Positions 1 through 8,891 of a stretch of DNA of 64,000 nt are shown in pieces. Both the position numbers and the translations under genes were made by a program. Origin of the DNA: Rhabditoides inermis (taxonomy: Eukaryota > Nematoda > Chromadorea > Rhabditida > Rhabditidae); the NCBI GenBank assembly GCA_963966185.1, contig CAWZYM010000483.1, positions 1 to 64,000 of the forward strand, in the 5' to 3' direction. Position 1 is the stretch's first letter, and each line of letters begins with the position of its first letter. The notes beneath the pieces are model-generated. The model had not been told where the DNA came from and ran no database searches. It saw nothing but the letters and a program-made list of their open reading frames with translations.

Positions 1-46
1 CCGGATAGTATTAATTACAAGCCTGTGCAACTGATTTTTCCGTCTT

Positions 47-240
47 TTTTATACTATTTTTATACTTATTGCCGGTTTTTGCCGCCTATTTATTACTTTT
101 CGGCTTAATTTTATACTTCCATAGCTATTTTTATACTTATTTATTACTTATTTGTCGCTTTTTTATTACTATAGGTGATTTTTCAGCTTTTATACACATT
201 TTTTTATATATTTTCTCGCAATCTGCCCCATTTTATACAA
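47..240. repeat. AT-rich region with repeated TTTTATAC motifs
   Basis: The first 360 bases are very T-rich on the plus strand. They carry at least six copies of TTTTATAC, with TATAC starting at about 50, 61, 112, 132, 190 and 234; two copies are identical over TTTTTATACTTATT (57-70 and 128-141). No convincing coding frame covers the stretch. Repeats of this kind can be initiator or regulator binding sites, or simply an AT-rich unwinding region. The spacing is irregular, so this is not a classical iteron array, and the function is inference only. Confidence 0.4.
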
Positions 241-462
241 ATTTCGTCCGCGCCTCTCGCCTGCGATCGCTGCAACCAATTTGTCAAGCTTATTTTTTGT
301 TGTTTTCTGTATATTTTATGCTTGTATATTTGATGGCGATTTTGTATATTTAATGGGCGGCGATAACTCGCCATCCAGTCCTTAAACCCCTCTAACACAT
401 ATCCTATCTGCCAGCAATTCATACCCCTCAAGGCAGGCCGGATACTTTCAAAGGAACCTTTA

Positions 463-846
463 ATGGGCGATCGCGTCTATCTCACAATCCGACTTCACGG
501 GCATATCGAGACCACATGCAATTATGCTGAGATTAATGACGCTGAGAGCAACCTTCAGGCCCTCGGTATCGCATATGCTGTATCTCATGAAGAAGGCGGC
601 GGCTTCGCTGCTGGGTGCCGTTCATGGTCATCCGAACATGGTATGTCTGAATCAACTCGCGCCCAGGGAAGCGGTCCAGTAATAGAAACCACATCCGTCG
701 AGGCCGCATTAAAAACGGAGACTCCGCTAATCGAGATACAGAAACTAATCGAAATCGCTAATCGAGCAGATGGAGCGGATTTGCCTACCTTCACGGTATC
801 CCAGGACGTTCATAATTATCTTTTCTGCCAAAAGCATTCTTCTTAA
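463..846 (+). CDS. hypothetical protein (127 aa)
   Basis: This frame starts at an ATG with a good upstream ribosome site (AAAGGAA) and is followed by a terminator-like hairpin at 860-883. The protein is soluble-looking, with no signal peptide or membrane segment. It has a glycine-rich patch near residue 45 (EEGGGF) and an acidic helical second half. I recognise no family. It is the first gene after the AT-rich left-end region and stands alone, so its job cannot be inferred. Confidence 0.6.
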   Translation: MGDRVYLTIRLHGHIETTCNYAEINDAESNLQALGIAYAVSHEEGGGFAAGCRSWSSEHGMSESTRAQGSGPVIETTSVEAALKTETPLIEIQKLIEIANRADGADLPTFTVSQDVHNYLFCQKHSS

Positions 847-859
847 AATTAAACCAATG

Positions 860-883
860 GCCTTTCCCAGTTACGGGAGAGGC
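860..883 (+). terminator. Terminator-like hairpin
   Basis: A 9-bp stem (GCCTTTCCC against GGGAGAGGC, one G-U pair) with a 6-base loop lies just after the stop of the 127-aa gene and is followed by TTAATTGTTG. The T-run is weak, but position and stem strength fit intrinsic termination. Confidence 0.55.
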
Positions 884-979
884 TTAATTGTTGTAATTAA
901 TACCACAACCTTTAATGTATGGTTGTATTTGGATTCATACACCTATGAAGCGTTCTTAACCGTAAAATATGGTTGCTCC

Positions 980-998
980 GATATCATTTAATGATATC
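980..998. promoter_or_regulatory. Perfect 19-bp palindrome upstream of 1046 gene
   Basis: GATATCATT and AATGATATC flank a single T, giving a perfect dyad about 50 bases upstream of the next start codon. The geometry suits a dimeric repressor site. No regulator is encoded next to it, so the binder is unknown. Confidence 0.4.
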
Positions 999-1045
999 CT
1001 TTAAACCATTACTTTTGTCTTCTGCTACAATAACATGGGTTTAAC

Positions 1046-2047
1046 ATGTCTCTCATAAATAAATATCGAGATGCGCTGGTTCAAATGAGAGGATATGTTC
1101 GGCACTGGCGCGATGATGTGGCTTGCAATCTCCTGCCCCTCGACTCATCGTTGGCAAACGCAGATAAGATCGTTGCAGACATCCTTGAAATCCAGCCTGA
1201 CATCCCCGAATGGACCATTTCTATTCGCCCTGAAGGTAATGCAAATGGCAAAGACAGCGATCGCCCCTATATCGCAGTTTGGCTAAAAACAGATGCAGCT
1301 GCACGCGAGGAATTGGTTTTTAGCCGCTACCTCCATCAACACCCCCATTCAAGCGTAGAAGAGCTTTTAAAGGACGTCGATACCTGGGTGTCTGGCTTCA
1401 TTAAAGGGCCCCAATACTCAACCCCAGAATTGAAGATCAAAAAAACCACCGCACCAATGATCTGGGAAGGGGTAACACATCGAGCGGCCAAGGATAGCCC
1501 AAGGGAGTTTACTCGTTTGGAAATGGAAGGTGCGCTATGCGCCTGGGAGGATATGATCGAGAACCGTGATCAGAAGCCTTACGCACCCCTTTTTGAAGCT
1601 CTAGGCACCGCTGCTATGCGCGATTGTTCCATAAAAGCTGGATCCATTGCATCCCATGTCTATGACCGAATGAAGGATCAGAATTATGATTTCACAGAGG
1701 CTTACGACTGGGATTTTGTGCCAGCGGTTTTATATCGGCTAGACTGGGAAAAACTGATCCTTGAGAGCCAATACGGAGGCGATAGATATGAGGTTCAGGT
1801 TGATGCCATACTGGATCAGATGATGAAGGAAGCACCCCAAAAGTTTCATAATTCTTGGCTGGAAGAAGCCGAGCAAGAAGCCGATAACCAATGGGCATAT
1901 AGCGACCTCATAAATGATCATTCCGAAAGCTTTATATCTGCAATGAAATCAGGGCTTTCCCCCGCAGAAGCGGTCAAGCATATAGGCGAAAAATACGACC
2001 TCACTCCTAGAAGTGATTGGGAATTGCATAGCTATAGTCCTGACTGA
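1046..2047 (+). CDS. hypothetical protein (333 aa)
   Basis: This long open frame has normal coding character and starts at ATG 1046. The protein lacks a signal peptide and membrane segments and is rich in charged and aromatic residues. The C-terminal third is strongly acidic and helical (for example EEAEQEADNQW). I do not recognise a family. It stops two bases from the convergent stop of the TraB/Lnt-like gene. A perfect palindrome upstream suggests it is regulated as its own unit. Confidence 0.65.
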   Translation: MSLINKYRDALVQMRGYVRHWRDDVACNLLPLDSSLANADKIVADILEIQPDIPEWTISIRPEGNANGKDSDRPYIAVWLKTDAAAREELVFSRYLHQHPHSSVEELLKDVDTWVSGFIKGPQYSTPELKIKKTTAPMIWEGVTHRAAKDSPREFTRLEMEGALCAWEDMIENRDQKPYAPLFEALGTAAMRDCSIKAGSIASHVYDRMKDQNYDFTEAYDWDFVPAVLYRLDWEKLILESQYGGDRYEVQVDAILDQMMKEAPQKFHNSWLEEAEQEADNQWAYSDLINDHSESFISAMKSGLSPAEAVKHIGEKYDLTPRSDWELHSYSPD

Positions 2048-2049
2048 GG

Positions 2050-3657
2050 CTAATTAAACGTCTTCCCGCGAAAATTCTGCCGGATTGTCCATAATATCGG
2101 GCTGATGGCTCCCAGCCCTAAAAAAAGGCAAACCATCCACCACATCGATAGCCGGTGGCTACTATAAAATGCCAGCCTTTTCACAGGGAAGACCACAGCA
2201 TCAATAATGCCGCTCTCTCCTATACCTATCTGTTGCTGAACTTTTCCATCGGGCCCTATGATCGCTGAGGTTCCATAATTGGCAGACTGGACAACCGGCA
2301 TACCAGTTTCCAAAGCCCGAATGCGAGATTGCGCAAGGAGTTTAGCGCTACCTGCTGATTCAGCAAAAACCGCATTGTCTGAAAGGACTAGCAGCCAGCC
2401 AGGCATGTCGCCCGACAGGTTAAATGATCTCTCGATCGCATCAATCAATTCATGACCAAATAGGACTTCATAACAGATTGCTATCAACGCATCTGGCGCA
2501 CCAGGTATGTGCACCACGTTGGCCTTTATGCCAGACTGTAACTCATAATCGGAGCGCGAAAGTATCCATTTGTCGACTCCAAGCGTTTCAAACAGCGACC
2601 GCCAGGGTAAATATTCTTCTGAGGGTATAAGGTGCTTTTTGTCGTAAATGCTCGTCCACGGGCCGTTCTGGCCAAGATACACCGTATTAAAATAACGAAT
2701 AGAACCACCTACATTTTCCAACCGTAATCCGCCCGAAATTATCACAGGAGAGCCATTTATCCTTCTGGCTATACCTCTTAAAATTTCAGGCTCTAGTTCG
2801 GGGAAAAACATCAGCGCCGTTTCCGGCCAGATGACATAATCTGGGGCTTTATGCGCCTTGGGAGGAAGGTTCGTTAGCTCTACAAATCGGTCAAGATTCC
2901 GTTCTCTCTGTTCTGGTCGCCATTTGTTTATGAACGTCATGTTTGATTGCACAACCCTCACAAATAGCCCGTCTGCTTTTGTCGATACAGAAAGTGGCCA
3001 AAGTGCAAGGACAACGACGCTCAGACAGATTCCGCATAGTGCGATCGAGGCAAAAGCAGTTCTCTTCCAGACATCAACAATCAACAGCGGAATTGCACCC
3101 AATAACACAGCAATTCCGTTTACCCCAGTAATGCCGATGATGGATATCACACTCGACCATCTGGTATGCAATATCACTTCACCGATGGCCAACAACGGAT
3201 AGCCTGTTAACACCCAGCTTCGCAGCCATTCACCCAGGAAAACCGCAAGCGCAATTGCAAATACGCGAGCACTTGTTTCTGACCATAGGGCAGCTGCCAC
3301 CGAAAATCCTGCCGCATAATAAAGCGCCAGATAGGCAGGAAAACCTATGGCAAGCAGTGGCATTTTCCATGCATCGGCATCGAGGTCTATCGTGTATGCA
3401 GAAACCAACCAGAACAGGCTAGGAACCAGATATCCAAAGCCAAAACACCAACCAAATAAAAAACCGCTCCTGATCCTCTTCTTCACCCCATGCGCGCAGA
3501 AAAGTCGCATGTGATAACCAAAAAGCACAATCAGAAGCGGAACAAGCACAAACAAGCCGGCTATGCCTATGGGGACATGCAACACGGTTGCAGCCGACCC
3601 GAGCAGAAGTGCTAAGAAATAAATTAGCCGTGCATTAGGATTTCTTAGCACTCTCAA
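2050..3657 (-). CDS. TraB/Lnt-like apolipoprotein N-acyltransferase (CN-hydrolase)
   Basis: The first 220 residues hold several membrane segments and the rest is a carbon-nitrogen hydrolase domain, as in apolipoprotein N-acyltransferase (Lnt) and in the TraB proteins of rhizobial conjugative plasmids. The catalytic triad is visible: Glu279 in WPET, Lys340 in YDKKH and Cys395 in ICYE. At 535 residues it has normal Lnt length. Lnt transfers an acyl chain to the N-terminal cysteine of lipoproteins at the inner membrane. The plasmid copy sits downstream of ssb and a transglycosylase gene in one minus-strand operon, which supports a transfer-related envelope role. Whether it acylates plasmid lipoproteins is inference. 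Confidence 0.85.
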   Translation of the reverse strand: MRVLRNPNARLIYFLALLLGSAATVLHVPIGIAGLFVLVPLLIVLFGYHMRLFCAHGVKKRIRSGFLFGWCFGFGYLVPSLFWLVSAYTIDLDADAWKMPLLAIGFPAYLALYYAAGFSVAAALWSETSARVFAIALAVFLGEWLRSWVLTGYPLLAIGEVILHTRWSSVISIIGITGVNGIAVLLGAIPLLIVDVWKRTAFASIALCGICLSVVVLALWPLSVSTKADGLFVRVVQSNMTFINKWRPEQRERNLDRFVELTNLPPKAHKAPDYVIWPETALMFFPELEPEILRGIARRINGSPVIISGGLRLENVGGSIRYFNTVYLGQNGPWTSIYDKKHLIPSEEYLPWRSLFETLGVDKWILSRSDYELQSGIKANVVHIPGAPDALIAICYEVLFGHELIDAIERSFNLSGDMPGWLLVLSDNAVFAESAGSAKLLAQSRIRALETGMPVVQSANYGTSAIIGPDGKVQQQIGIGESGIIDAVVFPVKRLAFYSSHRLSMWWMVCLFLGLGAISPILWTIRQNFRGKTFN

Positions 3658-3664
3658 TCAACTC

Positions 3665-4090
3665 TTAAAGCGGAACTTCGTCATATTCATCGCGGCTCGC
3701 AAATGCCTCATCAGGAAGATTTGCATCATCATCCTGACGCTCTGGTGCATTTGGTATCTCTAGTACGGCCTGCCTGCCGTCCAGTACAACCTCAGTCGTG
3801 AAGCGGGTAACGCCCTTATCATCATCCCATTTCCGCGTGCGCTGCTGGCCTTCCAGATAAACCTTCATTCCTTTTTTCAGCTGTTTCTCTGCAACCAGCG
3901 CCAAATTTCCAAAAATGACAACAGTATGCCACTCAGTAGAGCTTCGTCTTTCCCCACTATGTTTGTCTTTCCAAAACTCGGAAGTAGCCACCCTAAAGCG
4001 TGCTATTGGTACGCCATTATTCGTGCGGCGGATTTCCGGATCAGCGCCGAGGTTTCCCATCAAGGTGATTTTATTCACGTAACCAAACAT
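3665..4090 (-). CDS. ssb: Single-stranded DNA-binding protein
   Basis: This is a 141-residue OB-fold protein of the bacterial SSB family. It has the typical start (NKITLMGNLGADPEIR), the motif PIARFRVATSE and an EWH turn. The C-terminal tail is acidic but ends in EVPL rather than the usual DIPF, so docking of chromosomal SSB partners may be altered. Plasmid SSBs coat transferred single strands and help establishment in the recipient. It lies 7 bases upstream of the TraB/Lnt gene and downstream of cell-wall enzyme genes, in one operon. Confidence 0.95.
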   Translation of the reverse strand: MFGYVNKITLMGNLGADPEIRRTNNGVPIARFRVATSEFWKDKHSGERRSSTEWHTVVIFGNLALVAEKQLKKGMKVYLEGQQRTRKWDDDKGVTRFTTEVVLDGRQAVLEIPNAPERQDDDANLPDEAFASRDEYDEVPL

Positions 4091-4110
4091 ACTCTGTATT
4101 CTCCTAGTAA

Positions 4111-4491
4111 TTAGTCAGCGGGCCCACAATAAGAATATGCCGCACCATTAATGGAGCGTACCTTTCCGCGTGGCCCATCTGAACGAATAATAATGGTTTT
4201 CTTTGATTTTTCGCCTTGTGAGTTGCAGGACCATGATGTTGTATATTCTGCACCTTTTCTTGATACAGAGACCACTTTGCAAAGCCCTTCATTGTCTCCG
4301 AAAAGGCCTTTTTTGCTGTCAATTACAACTGTCCAATCCATATTGAACAGATTTGAATCTGAACAATACTTCGCCATTTTTGAAGGGAGATAGGCCCCCC
4401 CCTGAAATGGCAATTCTTTTGATATCGCTGAGCTCGCGAACATTCCTGTTAGTACGATTGCACCCAAAACTGTCCGATAACCTACATTCAT
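4111..4491 (-). CDS. Small secreted protein (126 aa)
   Basis: An N-terminal signal peptide (hydrophobic core GAIVLTGMFASSA) is followed by a mature part of about 100 residues with five cysteines, including CSD, CKV, CNS and YCG. This suggests a disulfide-stabilised periplasmic protein. I recognise no family. It lies between the transglycosylase/M23 gene and ssb, 9 bases from the former, so it is likely co-transcribed with them. Confidence 0.7.
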   Translation of the reverse strand: MNVGYRTVLGAIVLTGMFASSAISKELPFQGGAYLPSKMAKYCSDSNLFNMDWTVVIDSKKGLFGDNEGLCKVVSVSRKGAEYTTSWSCNSQGEKSKKTIIIRSDGPRGKVRSINGAAYSYCGPAD

Positions 4492-4500
4492 GATCGATCC

Positions 4501-6042
4501 TTATTGCTGCTCTGCCAGAATTAAGTGAGCCAAGGCTGATGCCATCTGAGTTTGAGCATTCCCGCTTAAAGCCGACACATGATATTCATCCAAAGCAATG
4601 CGTGACAGGTTCAGGTAGACACTCCGCGTGTCTGAAGAAGCCTCCGCGCCCGCAAAATCTGCTCCCTCACCTCTATACGAGCCCAGGCCGCTCGCGGCAT
4701 TTGATATGGATGTACCTGAACTCGTGCTCATTGGCTCCCCTGCGACCGCAGCAGGATCAATGGAGCATGTATTAGGCAAGGTCATACGAGGATTTGCACG
4801 GGATGAAAAATAGCCTGGATAGCCATCAATAAGGTGCTGTGGCACAGGTATTTGCTTATCCAGGAAGGGTTCTGGATTGATGAAATACCACGTATTTGCG
4901 CCAGCATTGGCTATTGCTGATGCGGAAAGAGGAGGCTTACTCTTAGTACCACATGTCGGGCATGATCCTGTCGCCATTACGCGCCCTCCGCCACCTGCCT
5001 CTTTCAAGACCGATCCTTTCACCGTCATTCCGAGATGCAAATGAATCCCACGCTTGGTGCCTTCACCGCTAGTTCCCGTGTTGCCCATATATCCTATCGT
5101 ATCACCCGGATTAACGGTGGGTTGCTTCTGCCGAAATACGTTAAGGTCTTTATGAGCAAGGTGAAAATACACCGTATTATAGAGGTCATTTGGTGCTCTT
5201 ACAGCGACCCAATTACCTCCGGATCCATTAAGCCGGAATGTGGTCTTACCCCCATGGCCTGCATATACTGGATTATCCTCTGCATTCCCCCCAGTGAAAG
5301 CGTTCACAATATCTAAGCCCTGATGATATCCAGCCGATGCTCCAGGCCTGCTCGATCGATCGGCGCCATAAGGTGACATCAATTGGATACCCTGTTCTTT
5401 TAGAACCGGCACCAAACAAGCGATACTGCCACCACCACTACCGGCTTCATTTCCTTTGCCACCATTCGCTTTATCGGCCATTGTACAAATATTAACCGAG
5501 CCATCGCCACCAGCTGCCGGGGATACACCCACGCAGCCGTTATCAATCGATTTTTGGCAATTCCCCACACCTAACTGGATACATGCAGCAATCGTTGCAC
5601 TATCCACTTTGTGCCCGCCTATAGATTGCCCTTTGGCTTGCATATCCAGTAGCGTTTGAACTGAACTGGCATTTGAAATAGAGGCATAATACTGGGCGTA
5701 CACATTGATCTGTGCCTGCCCACTCATCGCGGCATATTGCGCCGGAGTACAATTACAAAATGTTTTCAAATTTGATTGGTTCATCTGCATGAGACCGGTA
5801 CAGCAAGAACCATTATAAATTGCTGAATTTCCACCCATACTTTCAACGTTATAAGACATCGCGGCAAAGGTAGATGCGTTTTCCGCAAGATAAGAATTAC
5901 CCGAATTCTTAAATAGTGTTTCTATTTCTGACTGTGAGTATTTGATATTCGGGCCAAGATATGAATATGCATTCGCATTTATTGGAATAAATACCCATAT
6001 TAATGCGAATAGAGCTAACACCCTTGTCGTGAACGAACACAT
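4501..6042 (-). CDS. Lytic transglycosylase / M23 peptidase fusion, transfer-associated
   Basis: A signal peptide (MCSFTTRVLALFALIW) precedes a lysozyme-like transglycosylase domain with the glutamate in YNVESMGG and the GLMQMN motif typical of VirB1-type enzymes. A Gly/Ser linker leads to an M23 metallopeptidase domain with zinc-site motifs GYHQGLD and HLHLG. Such enzymes open peptidoglycan for a secretion channel. The start at 6042 is chosen because TGAGG lies five bases upstream; an in-frame ATG at 6063 would extend it by seven residues. It overlaps or abuts the 214-aa gene upstream. The M23 domain carries several cysteine-containing insertions. Confidence 0.85.
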   Translation of the reverse strand: MCSFTTRVLALFALIWVFIPINANAYSYLGPNIKYSQSEIETLFKNSGNSYLAENASTFAAMSYNVESMGGNSAIYNGSCCTGLMQMNQSNLKTFCNCTPAQYAAMSGQAQINVYAQYYASISNASSVQTLLDMQAKGQSIGGHKVDSATIAACIQLGVGNCQKSIDNGCVGVSPAAGGDGSVNICTMADKANGGKGNEAGSGGGSIACLVPVLKEQGIQLMSPYGADRSSRPGASAGYHQGLDIVNAFTGGNAEDNPVYAGHGGKTTFRLNGSGGNWVAVRAPNDLYNTVYFHLAHKDLNVFRQKQPTVNPGDTIGYMGNTGTSGEGTKRGIHLHLGMTVKGSVLKEAGGGGRVMATGSCPTCGTKSKPPLSASAIANAGANTWYFINPEPFLDKQIPVPQHLIDGYPGYFSSRANPRMTLPNTCSIDPAAVAGEPMSTSSGTSISNAASGLGSYRGEGADFAGAEASSDTRSVYLNLSRIALDEYHVSALSGNAQTQMASALAHLILAEQQ

Positions 6043-6049
6043 GTAAGCC

Positions 6050-6694
6050 TCACCCTGCGTCATAAATCACCTGGCACCCAGGAATTGGGGCACCATTGTT
6101 CAATGCATCGACTATTATCTGCTCGCCATTAATCCGGACAACGGTTTCTGTGCGATCCAGCGGGGTAGGAAACTGGCTCGGTATGATCATACAGGCTCCG
6201 GGCAGTTCCGCAGTTTTTGAGCTGCCATCTTTCGCGATTTTGGTTATGCGTACGGGGCAGATAGAATAATTGACCTGAGATGCCAGGCTGTTTGCTCCAC
6301 TGTCACACGCCTCAGATCGCTGTAGCATTATTGACACAAGATAATGATCGCCTGCGTGTGTGAGATTGGCATATAGAAACGAACCAGGCAGAAATCCGCC
6401 ATCGGGTAATTTAGTGGGCTGTCCCTTTACGTATATTTCTCGCGACCCGCTGGAACGAACCTGATCCGCCTCTTCCTGCATCACATCCTTCCAAACCGTG
6501 ACGACATTCGTATCTTCCGGCTGGATGCCTGTATCGAGCTCTTTCATTGGCTCCCACTCTTCCGCAGCACACGCTGCGCCAACGAGACAACTCGTTACTA
6601 ACGCGACAGACAAGCCTCTCGTGAACGCTTTCTTTCCTATGTCTGCGACCATCCCTAGACTAAGGACATGCTCGCTTATATGATCAAAGGCCAT
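6050..6694 (-). CDS. Secreted protein of unknown function (214 aa)
   Basis: A long N-region precedes a signal-like segment ending VGAACAAEE at about residue 45, so the mature part is probably periplasmic. It has three cysteines, spaced in SEACDS, SICPV and GACMI, plus one near the end (PGCQV). It heads the minus-strand operon of transglycosylase, ssb and traB-like genes, and is divergent from the small gene at 6727 with only 32 bases between. I recognise no family; a role in the transfer apparatus is suggested by context alone. Confidence 0.65.
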   Translation of the reverse strand: MAFDHISEHVLSLGMVADIGKKAFTRGLSVALVTSCLVGAACAAEEWEPMKELDTGIQPEDTNVVTVWKDVMQEEADQVRSSGSREIYVKGQPTKLPDGGFLPGSFLYANLTHAGDHYLVSIMLQRSEACDSGANSLASQVNYSICPVRITKIAKDGSSKTAELPGACMIIPSQFPTPLDRTETVVRINGEQIIVDALNNGAPIPGCQVIYDAG

Positions 6695-6726
6695 CTATGC
6701 CACCCTCGTAATGTGAATACCCTTTA

Positions 6727-7113
6727 ATGAATGACAGTAATTCAACACCGCCGTTTTACATTAACCGATCAGCCATAAATGATCTTGCTTTAGATCATCG
6801 TATTGGCCGTGCGGAATTACGTTTACTTCTGCATTTTATAGCCAATAATAACATTTTTATCCATACGATCGATGAAAGCGACGAGTTCCATATTACCAAC
6901 CTTCCTTTTTTACGTGAAGGAACAGGAGTTTGTTTTCTGGCTAATAGCTCACGCGAAGACTTACGCCAAATGTTCGACTATCAATCAGCAAATACTATAA
7001 CCAATCATCTGCCAAATCTAGTCAAACTTCGCTACATACAACGTTATCAGGCAATTGGAATGCGAACGCTATTTTCATTTATGGTCAATCCAAAATTCTT
7101 TACGTTAGATTGA
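6727..7113 (+). CDS. Small winged-helix-like protein
   Basis: The 128-residue protein has a central section (RAELRLLLHFIANNN, then TNLPFLREG and SANTITNHLPNLVKLRYIQRY) whose pattern resembles a winged helix-turn-helix with a recognition helix near residues 87-105. Initiator proteins and MarR-like regulators share this shape, but no specific family is recognised. It is divergent from the cell-wall enzyme operon and 54 bases upstream of dotM, so it could regulate either. A DNA-binding role is inference. Confidence 0.6.
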   Translation: MNDSNSTPPFYINRSAINDLALDHRIGRAELRLLLHFIANNNIFIHTIDESDEFHITNLPFLREGTGVCFLANSSREDLRQMFDYQSANTITNHLPNLVKLRYIQRYQAIGMRTLFSFMVNPKFFTLD

Positions 7114-7167
7114 GCATTTTTCAACGATATCGTATAGTGTGCCAGACTACTTCAACGTGAGGCAAAC

Positions 7168-8874
7168 ATGGCACAAAACACAGGCAGCGGACCAAAGAAA
7201 GACAACGAACTCCTTCTAGTTCTGGTTATGCTGGGCACCCTTCTGGGAATGTTGTCTATGCTATGGTGGGTGGCTTCGCCCGTCTTAGGGCGTGCATATG
7301 CGTGGTTACGCGCTATAGAAACTGGTGGCCTGTGGATATTTTTTTCTGACTGGGGCCGCTATTTTTGGTTTGCACCGGCAAACTTCAAGTACGGTTTCAC
7401 ATCGATCTACAAAAGCAGCGTCTCCTTTAATCTTTTTTTTGGCGCCATGATTTTGCTGCTGGGATTCCTTGCATATCGAAAGGTGTCAGACAAACATCTG
7501 CGCTCATACATTCAGCACAAAAAACCACTCGGCTATCAAGACCTGATGCGCCTTCAGGCACCGATGTTTCCAGCCAATCAGTTCTTTCTGGACCACAAGA
7601 TTGCAGAGGAATATCCCGTCGATAAAGGACCAGCCCGAATGCCTCTCACGGCGCTGGAACTATTGATGGAAGAGGACGCTCTAGAAGGAATTCACGAAGG
7701 TGACAAACTGGTCGATCCCAACGCCTTAACTGGGTGGAAAGTCAATGAGGATAAATTGACCTCTCGCCTAGTCCGCGACTTTGGCCAGACGAACCCTTTT
7801 GCAGTGACAAACTTTCCATTCCGCAATCCGGATGCCATTTCTGCCGCAGTACATGAAATTCCTTGGCATCTCGTAGGCATTATCTACGCTGCGACCTATC
7901 GTTTATATGCCCTAGACACCCTTAGCTCGGATGAATTTGAGCAAGTAAATGCCAAAATTGATGATTATTTCAAAGATATCTGGAGGGAATTAAACAAATG
8001 CAAGAAGGAGCTTGGCTCTCGCCTGGTCCTCGGTTTCCTTGATGATATCGATCGAGTAAAGCGCATCGAAACCGCCAAAAAGGATTTTCCAAAATCAAGC
8101 GATTTGAAAGTTTATAGCCTTCAGGAATACCTTGATGAAGCTGTCCCACTCGATAATGGACAAACATGCAAACGAGCAGAGGCTTTTACGACAACGAAAA
8201 CAGCGCGAGCGGAATTAATTCGCATTTTGACGGAGTTTATGGGCACTGACCCCCAGCGCCTTACCCCTATTAAAGACGAAAAGGGAAATCCTAAACGGTT
8301 CTCGGACCTGGGACGCATGGAAAAGGCGCATTATGCCGAGCTGCATCAGAAGCAAGAAAAAGCAGTCACAGGCGAGAGGGGGTTGCAGCGGCTCTACAAA
8401 GCCAACGGTTACCTCTTTGGACTGTGCGCCACTCTTTTGCGCGAAACGCGTGCAGGCGGCATTCTTCCCCCCGCCTATTTCCGATGGATGCGCTTTTACG
8501 ATTACTCCATGTGGTCATTCTTAAGAGTTGTTGGAATGAACACCCCGACCCCGGAAGTTGCGGGCCTCTTTGATCATTATCAAAGCGAGATGAAGAGTGG
8601 TATTGCTCTGACAAGGCCGTACTTGGTCAATGCAATTGAAGGCATCCGCGTGGAAGCAAGCAAGTATGTCACCGATGAAATGCGACGACAGTACCAATCT
8701 ATTCAGACTGGTCGCATCGCAGCTAAAAAATCAGGTATAGCAGGAACTCGCATTCGCGATATTGCAAAGCAGATGGCAAATGAGGCCTTGCGCAAAGAGC
8801 GTAAAGAAGGCATCGAACAAACGCTTGTAGGCAAGATTGACGGTGATCACTCGCCTACTGGAGCAGAACTGTAA
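7168..8874 (+). CDS. dotM: DotM/IcmP/TrbA-like type IVB coupling-complex subunit
   Basis: Two N-terminal membrane segments (residues about 15-35 and 90-108) precede a large cytoplasmic part, as in DotM/IcmP of Legionella and TrbA of IncI plasmids. The family pattern around HKIAEEYPVDKGPARMPLTA and the overall length of 568 residues fit. DotM partners the coupling ATPase DotL and helps recruit substrates. Here it is separate from dotL, which lies about 3 kb away on the other strand. A GTGAGG site precedes the ATG. The C-terminus is lysine/arginine-rich. Confidence 0.8.
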   Translation: MAQNTGSGPKKDNELLLVLVMLGTLLGMLSMLWWVASPVLGRAYAWLRAIETGGLWIFFSDWGRYFWFAPANFKYGFTSIYKSSVSFNLFFGAMILLLGFLAYRKVSDKHLRSYIQHKKPLGYQDLMRLQAPMFPANQFFLDHKIAEEYPVDKGPARMPLTALELLMEEDALEGIHEGDKLVDPNALTGWKVNEDKLTSRLVRDFGQTNPFAVTNFPFRNPDAISAAVHEIPWHLVGIIYAATYRLYALDTLSSDEFEQVNAKIDDYFKDIWRELNKCKKELGSRLVLGFLDDIDRVKRIETAKKDFPKSSDLKVYSLQEYLDEAVPLDNGQTCKRAEAFTTTKTARAELIRILTEFMGTDPQRLTPIKDEKGNPKRFSDLGRMEKAHYAELHQKQEKAVTGERGLQRLYKANGYLFGLCATLLRETRAGGILPPAYFRWMRFYDYSMWSFLRVVGMNTPTPEVAGLFDHYQSEMKSGIALTRPYLVNAIEGIRVEASKYVTDEMRRQYQSIQTGRIAAKKSGIAGTRIRDIAKQMANEALRKERKEGIEQTLVGKIDGDHSPTGAEL

Positions 8875-8891
8875 CCTCGTTTCACAGTTCT
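8865..8891. terminator. Hairpin over two convergent stop codons
   Basis: AGAACTGT (8865-8872) and ACAGTTCT (8884-8891) form a perfect 8-bp stem with an 11-base loop. It covers the stop of dotM and the convergent stop of the PH-domain gene. There is no clear U-tract, so it may be a weak bidirectional terminator or an RNA end stabiliser. Confidence 0.4.

Noticed and set aside
69..353. 94-codon open frame rich in Phe, Tyr and Leu
   Set aside because: It is a by-product of the T-rich repeat region; composition is not protein-like and no ribosome site is present.
770..991. 73-codon frame after the first gene
   Set aside because: It overlaps the 127-aa gene and its terminator hairpin, and has no ribosome site.
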